In this document: positions 6,318 to 9,317 of the stretch, piece after piece | Layout: every line of letters starts with the position of its first letter | Position numbering within the stretch: position 1 is the first letter of the stretch | Assembly (NCBI GenBank): GCA_023142805.1 | Contig: JAGLIU010000133.1 | Span: 1 to 9,317 of the forward strand | Direction of reading: 5' to 3' | DNA length: 9,317 nucleotides | Origin: Candidatus Omnitrophota bacterium | GTDB taxonomy: Bacteria > Omnitrophota > Gorgyraeia > Tantalellales > Tantalellaceae | Made by a program: the position numbers and the translations under genes | Notes under the pieces: model-generated | Database searches by the model: none | What the model was told of the DNA's origin: nothing | Seen by the model: the letters and a program-made list of their open reading frames with translations, nothing else

Positions 6318-7115
6318 ATGAAAAACGATACGGTTATAGAAGTAAAAGATCTGGTCAAGAAATTTGGAGATAGAACCGTTCTTAATGGTGTTAACCTTGA
6401 AGTTAAAAGAGGTGAAACTTTTGTTATTATGGGCGGTTCCGGATGCGGGAAAAGTACTCTTCTCAGACATATGATCGGCAATATAAAACCCAATTCAGGA
6501 CGAGTAAGTTTATTGGGAGAAGATATTACTGATTTATATGGTTCTGATCTTGATACCGTGCGAAAAAAAATAGGCATGTCATTTCAATCTTCCGCGCTTT
6601 TTGATTCTATGACGGTGTTTGAGAATGTAAGTTTACCTCTTCGTGAACATACAAAGTTGGAAAGTAGTGTTATTGATATAATGGTAAAAATGAAGCTGGA
6701 ACTGGTGGGATTAAGAGGGTTTGAGAGATTGATGCCCAGTGAACTTTCGGGAGGCATGAAAAAAAGAGTGGGGCTTGCCAGGGCCATAGCTATGGATCCG
6801 GAGATTATTTTTTATGATGAGCCTACCGCGGGATTGGATCCTATAGTCGCGAGTATAATAGACAAATTGATCATAGATCTTTCGAAAAAACTTTCAATTA
6901 CAAGTGTGGTAGTTACACATGACATGAAGAGTGTAATGGCGATCGCGGATAGAGTAGCCATGTTGTATGAAGGCAAAGTTCTTCAAGTAGGTACCGTGGA
7001 AGAAATAAAGGGATCCAAAAGTGAAATGGTACAGCAGTTCATTAATGGGGATTATGACGGTCCTATAAGGTTTTTTCAGCAAAAAGATGATTATTTAGAA
7101 AAGTTAATGCAATGA
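6318..7115 (+). CDS. mlaF: MlaF-family ABC transporter ATP-binding protein
   Basis: Cytoplasmic ATPase that powers the MlaE permease. Numbered from ATG 6318 (265 residues): Walker A GGSGCGKST (39-47), Q-loop SFQSSALFDSMTVFENV (88-104, Gln90), signature LSGGMKKRVGLARA (143-156), Walker B IIFYDEP (163-169, Glu168 catalytic), D-loop AGLDP (171-175) and switch His201 in VVVTHDMKSV. The SSALFDSMTVFENV stretch and the C-terminal NGDYDGPIRFF are typical of MlaF-like rather than other ABC ATPases. The start is uncertain: the open frame reaches back to TTG 6252 and ATGs at 6267 and 6270, but none has a clear ribosome site, and homologues usually begin a few residues before VIEVKDLVKKFG. 6318 is therefore preferred, although its own ribosome site is also weak. 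The STAS gene upstream of mlaE could encode a regulator of this subunit. Confidence 0.94.
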   Translation: MKNDTVIEVKDLVKKFGDRTVLNGVNLEVKRGETFVIMGGSGCGKSTLLRHMIGNIKPNSGRVSLLGEDITDLYGSDLDTVRKKIGMSFQSSALFDSMTVFENVSLPLREHTKLESSVIDIMVKMKLELVGLRGFERLMPSELSGGMKKRVGLARAIAMDPEIIFYDEPTAGLDPIVASIIDKLIIDLSKKLSITSVVVTHDMKSVMAIADRVAMLYEGKVLQVGTVEEIKGSKSEMVQQFINGDYDGPIRFFQQKDDYLEKLMQ

Positions 7116-7122
7116 GTTAAAA

Positions 7123-7168
7123 GTTCGTAGATTATTTTTGTTTAGTTCCCATATTATGAATTACGAAC
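7123..7168 (+). repeat. Imperfect inverted repeat in the mlaF-mlaD gap
   Basis: GTTCGTA(G)ATT at 7123-7133 is complementary to AATTACGAAC at 7159-7168, giving 10 pairs with one bulged G and a 25-base loop. A related element, GCGAATTA, follows at 7178-7185. The 85-base gap between two genes of one complex is otherwise non-coding. It could be a weak hairpin, or part of a dispersed intergenic repeat family; one copy cannot decide. Confidence 0.4.
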
Positions 7169-7188
7169 CATAAACTGCGAATTAAGTA

Positions 7189-7193
7189 AGGAG
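7189..7193 (+). promoter_or_regulatory. Shine-Dalgarno site of mlaD
   Basis: AGGAG lies 7 bases before ATG 7201 and sets the start. A nearer ATG at 7194 is out of frame with the gene. Confidence 0.75.
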
Positions 7194-7200
7194 ATGAAAT

Positions 7201-7794
7201 ATGAGAGTTTCAAATGAGATAAAGGCAGGTGTAGTGGTTCTTGTGGCAGTCGCTACAGGCGTTATGTTTTTCGCGAAAACCGCGGCATTTAAAAAAGAAA
7301 CGTATGAGGTAAAAACGTTTTTTGGATACGCGGGAGATCTGAAAACAGACGCGATTGTAAAACTTTCCGGAGTAGAAGTAGGGCGAGTGAAAGCAATGAA
7401 TTTTGTTTATAATCCTCATACTCACATAGAGTGTTTTTTAGAGTTAAATGCCGATGCTAAAGTCCGCGCGGATTCTATCGCGTATATCGGCACATCAGGG
7501 TTCGTAGGCGACGCGTATGTCGGTATCACCGCCGGAGAATCTGATAACTTCGCGGATCCCGGTAGTATTATGCAAAGTGAAGATCCTGTGCAAATAAGGC
7601 TTCTTTTCAAAAAAGCTGAGAGTATAGCGGCAAGCTTGGATGATATACTTGTGGCGACAAAAGATCTGGTCACGGAGAATAAAGAAAATCTGAATAATAT
7701 CGTTACGAATATAGAGTTGACTACGGAGAATTTTAAAGAGTTCAGTCAGGATCTTAAGGCTCATCCATGGAAATTAATGTTCAAGGGAGAGTAA
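7201..7794 (+). CDS. mlaD: MlaD-family MCE-domain lipid transport protein
   Basis: Membrane-anchored periplasmic subunit that forms a hexameric ring over MlaE and carries lipid. 197 residues, close to the E. coli MlaD length of 183. A single N-terminal anchor (about 9-26, AGVVVLVAVATGVMFFAK) precedes one MCE domain (about 36-113). The domain has FFGYAGDLKTDAIVKLSGVE (40-59), VGRVKAM (60-66), and the TSGFVGDAYVGI segment (98-109) that corresponds to the pore-lining loop. Residues 130-187 form a helical tail that in this family contributes to a short central helical tube, ending in HPWKLMFKGE. The final HPWKL element is often seen at the end of MCE proteins of this type. It follows mlaF, so the order is E-F-D; E. 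coli has F-E-D-C-B. No MlaC-like soluble carrier follows. Confidence 0.94.
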   Translation: MRVSNEIKAGVVVLVAVATGVMFFAKTAAFKKETYEVKTFFGYAGDLKTDAIVKLSGVEVGRVKAMNFVYNPHTHIECFLELNADAKVRADSIAYIGTSGFVGDAYVGITAGESDNFADPGSIMQSEDPVQIRLLFKKAESIAASLDDILVATKDLVTENKENLNNIVTNIELTTENFKEFSQDLKAHPWKLMFKGE

Positions 7795-7879
7795 CTCAGG
7801 GGTTGTGTTACGTCTATTATAAGCAAGGATGAGGGGTTACTTTTAATCTCTGATCATTAGTTCATTATAGGAAGTCAAT

Positions 7880-8677
7880 ATGAAAAAAATCATTATTTTT
7901 TTGTTATTATGCGGTATTTTTTCAACGGGAGCATGCCTTAATGTCTTTGCTTCTAATGAAACCGTTATTGTTGTTTCTTACGCGGGAGATATAAAAGTTG
8001 TTCCATTTGGAGAGTCCAAATCCATAGTTTGTAAGCCCGGCATGATATTGAATGAAGGTACACGCTTGATCACCGGTGAAGAATCTTATATTAAAATAGC
8101 TTTTGGCAGAGCAAAGACAAATATTATGAAAGTCAATGCCGATAGTGAAGTGGTAATAAAACTTGAGGGGGAAGAAAAAGCCGTACTTGTTGATGGTGTG
8201 CTGGTAACGTTATTAAAGGATGTGAAGAGGGGAACGACGTTTAGAATAAGAACACCCTGCGCGATCGTTGGCGCGAGGGGAACGGGATGGATCGTTGAGA
8301 CGAATGATATGATGTCGAAAGTTTTAGTTTTTGACGACGGGGTATTCATCAGAGGTGTGAATGAAGATGGATCTGTTATGGAGGGTGAAGATTGGATAGA
8401 AGAAGGCTTCAGAAGGGAGATAAACAGATTCGACCGCCCCGGAAAAATGATCAAAGTACCCGAAGAAGAAGTCCTGAAGCTACGAGAAGAATTCGGTCTT
8501 GTTAAGAATGACAAGGGGTTAGAGTCTTTCGGAAAAGGTGAGATGATCGATAGTATAAACGCGAAGATCCAAGGAAAAATTGAAGAAAGAACGGAAGATA
8601 TTCGGGAAGAAGGGCATGAAGAGAGATTTGATGAGTTACAGAACAACGACGCGGAAGAAGGAGGACGTAATGAGTAA
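7880..8677 (+). CDS. Secreted FecR-domain protein, first of two tandem paralogues
   Basis: 265 residues with a Sec signal peptide (1-24: KK, hydrophobic core, cleavage likely after VFA). Cys19 gives a weak lipobox-like TGAC, but with Thr at -3 lipidation is doubtful. The mature part is a FecR domain (about 29-160) with VVSYAGDIKV, GEESYIKIAF and the core RTPCAIVGARGTGW (124-137). A strongly charged Glu/Lys/Arg-rich tail (about 165-265) is probably helical. Classic FecR anti-sigma proteins have a cytoplasmic sigma-binding part and a transmembrane segment. Both are absent here, and there is no adjacent ECF sigma factor or TonB receptor, so this is more likely an extracytoplasmic structural or ligand-binding protein. 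The function is unknown. AGGAAG at 7869-7874 supports the start. The 85-base gap after mlaD holds only a short GTAAC/GTTAC repeat. Confidence 0.88.
   Translation: MKKIIIFLLLCGIFSTGACLNVFASNETVIVVSYAGDIKVVPFGESKSIVCKPGMILNEGTRLITGEESYIKIAFGRAKTNIMKVNADSEVVIKLEGEEKAVLVDGVLVTLLKDVKRGTTFRIRTPCAIVGARGTGWIVETNDMMSKVLVFDDGVFIRGVNEDGSVMEGEDWIEEGFRREINRFDRPGKMIKVPEEEVLKLREEFGLVKNDKGLESFGKGEMIDSINAKIQGKIEERTEDIREEGHEERFDELQNNDAEEGGRNE
8659..8664 (+). promoter_or_regulatory. Shine-Dalgarno site of the second FecR gene, inside the first
   Basis: AGGAGG lies 5 bases before ATG 8670, within the last codons of the upstream gene. The stop of that gene (8675-8677) falls inside the new gene, in ATGAGTAA, so translation is very likely coupled. 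Confidence 0.8.
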
Positions 8678-9317
8678 ACGTTTTATTATCGCTGTTATTA
8701 TGGTTTTTTGTGCGGGGATGACATCTTCTTATGCTTTTGAATCCGGGACTGTTATGGTTGTATCATTTTCGGGAGATGTGAAGATATTCCCAAAAGGGAT
8801 TAAAGAGTTTGTTGCTTGTGAAGAAGGCTTAATCGTTAAACAGGGTGCCCGCATAATGACCGGTAGAGATTCTTATGTAAAAATAGCTTTTGATGAAAAC
8901 AAGCTTAATGTCGCTAAAGTAAAAGAAGAAACAGAAGTTGTTGTGATGCTCAAAGAAAAGAATAAGATAGAACTTATAGATGGAGCTGTTTTTACAATGC
9001 TTAAAGGAGTAGTGAAAGGTAAAAAATTTCAGATAAAAACTCCTTCCGCTACTTGTGGGGCTAGAGGTACCGGATGGAATACTATGGCCGATAGAAAAGT
9101 CACAAGAATAGAAGTTATTGAGAATAAGGTTTTTGTGCGAGGCGTGAATAAGGACGGAACTTTTATGGAAGAAGAGTTTGAGATAGATGAGGGGTTTGAA
9201 AGGGTGGTAGAGAGATTCAAAGAGCCCGGTGTTATGGAAAGAATTTCTGACGATAGATTGGATGAAATACGTGTGGAAAAAAACGAAATAGAGAAGCTTA
9301 TAAGAGAGAGGAAAAAC
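8670..9317 (+). CDS. Secreted FecR-domain protein, second tandem paralogue, 3' end beyond the window
   Basis: Open for 216 codons from ATG 8670 to the right edge without a stop. It has a signal peptide (1-22, cleavage likely after SSYA), then a FecR domain with VVSFSGDVKIFPKG (30-43), RDSYVKIAFDENK (66-78), IDGAVFTMLKG (103-113) and the core KTPSATCGARGTGW (123-136). It ends in a charged, probably helical tail that runs off the edge. It aligns with the preceding protein along nearly its whole visible length, for example VVSYAGDIKV with VVSFSGDVKI, GARGTGW in both, and VFIRGVNEDG with VFVRGVNKDG. This indicates an old tandem duplication that has diverged. The two genes overlap by 8 bases and must be co-expressed. 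As in the first copy, no transmembrane or cytoplasmic anti-sigma part is seen. The function is unknown. Confidence 0.87.
   Translation, partial: MSKRFIIAVIMVFCAGMTSSYAFESGTVMVVSFSGDVKIFPKGIKEFVACEEGLIVKQGARIMTGRDSYVKIAFDENKLNVAKVKEETEVVVMLKEKNKIELIDGAVFTMLKGVVKGKKFQIKTPSATCGARGTGWNTMADRKVTRIEVIENKVFVRGVNKDGTFMEEEFEIDEGFERVVERFKEPGVMERISDDRLDEIRVEKNEIEKLIRERKN

Noticed and set aside
7791..7840. GTAAC/GTTAC hairpins at the mlaD stop and repeated AGGGGTT as a terminator
   Set aside because: Stems are 5 bp and the nearest T run is only four bases long; not enough to call.
8086..8646. 186-codon open frame on the minus strand inside the first FecR gene
   Set aside because: Low-complexity Ser/Pro/Phe-rich translation opposite a clear FecR domain; no ribosome site or family motif.
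7880..9317. Reading the FecR pair as iron-uptake anti-sigma regulators
   Set aside because: No ECF sigma factor, no TonB receptor and no cytoplasmic or transmembrane anti-sigma portion; each protein begins with a signal peptide.

Overview
All recognised genes lie on the + strand. The set points to a Gram-negative (two-membrane) bacterium: it holds a complete MlaE/MlaF/MlaD-type lipid transporter core, an L,D-transpeptidase for peptidoglycan, and two secreted FecR-domain proteins. Codon use is AT-leaning (many AGA, ATA, TTA and AAA codons). The mix of an RsbW/STAS pair, a divergent PAP2 (DUF212) protein and an Mla operon would suit an uncultured lineage such as Omnitrophota. That placement is a guess from gene content, not a proven assignment.

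Layout. Positions 1-1315 hold the 3' part of mnmE (tRNA wobble modification GTPase), cut by the left edge. folE (GTP cyclohydrolase I) follows at 1423-1980. A small DUF212 membrane protein (2094-2552) and a membrane-anchored LysM/L,D-transpeptidase (2555-3496) form a tight pair behind a candidate sigma-70-like promoter. After a 156-base spacer with small inverted repeats comes accA (3653-4609). Next are an RsbW/SpoIIAB-like serine kinase (4619-5008) and a STAS anti-anti-sigma-like protein (5031-5333). The lipid transport genes mlaE (5431-6228), mlaF (6318-7115) and mlaD (7201-7794) follow. The window ends with two tandem, overlapping paralogues of a secreted FecR-domain protein (7880-8677 and 8670 to the right edge). 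The second is cut off by the window end.

How the genes fit together. From accA onward the theme is the cell envelope: fatty-acid precursor supply (AccA), a possible regulatory switch (kinase plus STAS), phospholipid movement between membranes (MlaEFD), and secreted FecR-domain proteins of unknown role. The most interesting question is whether the STAS protein beside mlaE serves a sigma-factor partner switch, or acts like MlaB, the STAS subunit that binds MlaF. No gap exceeds 300 bases. No RNA genes, CRISPR arrays, insertion sequences or phage genes were seen, and no clearly new multi-gene system could be shown.
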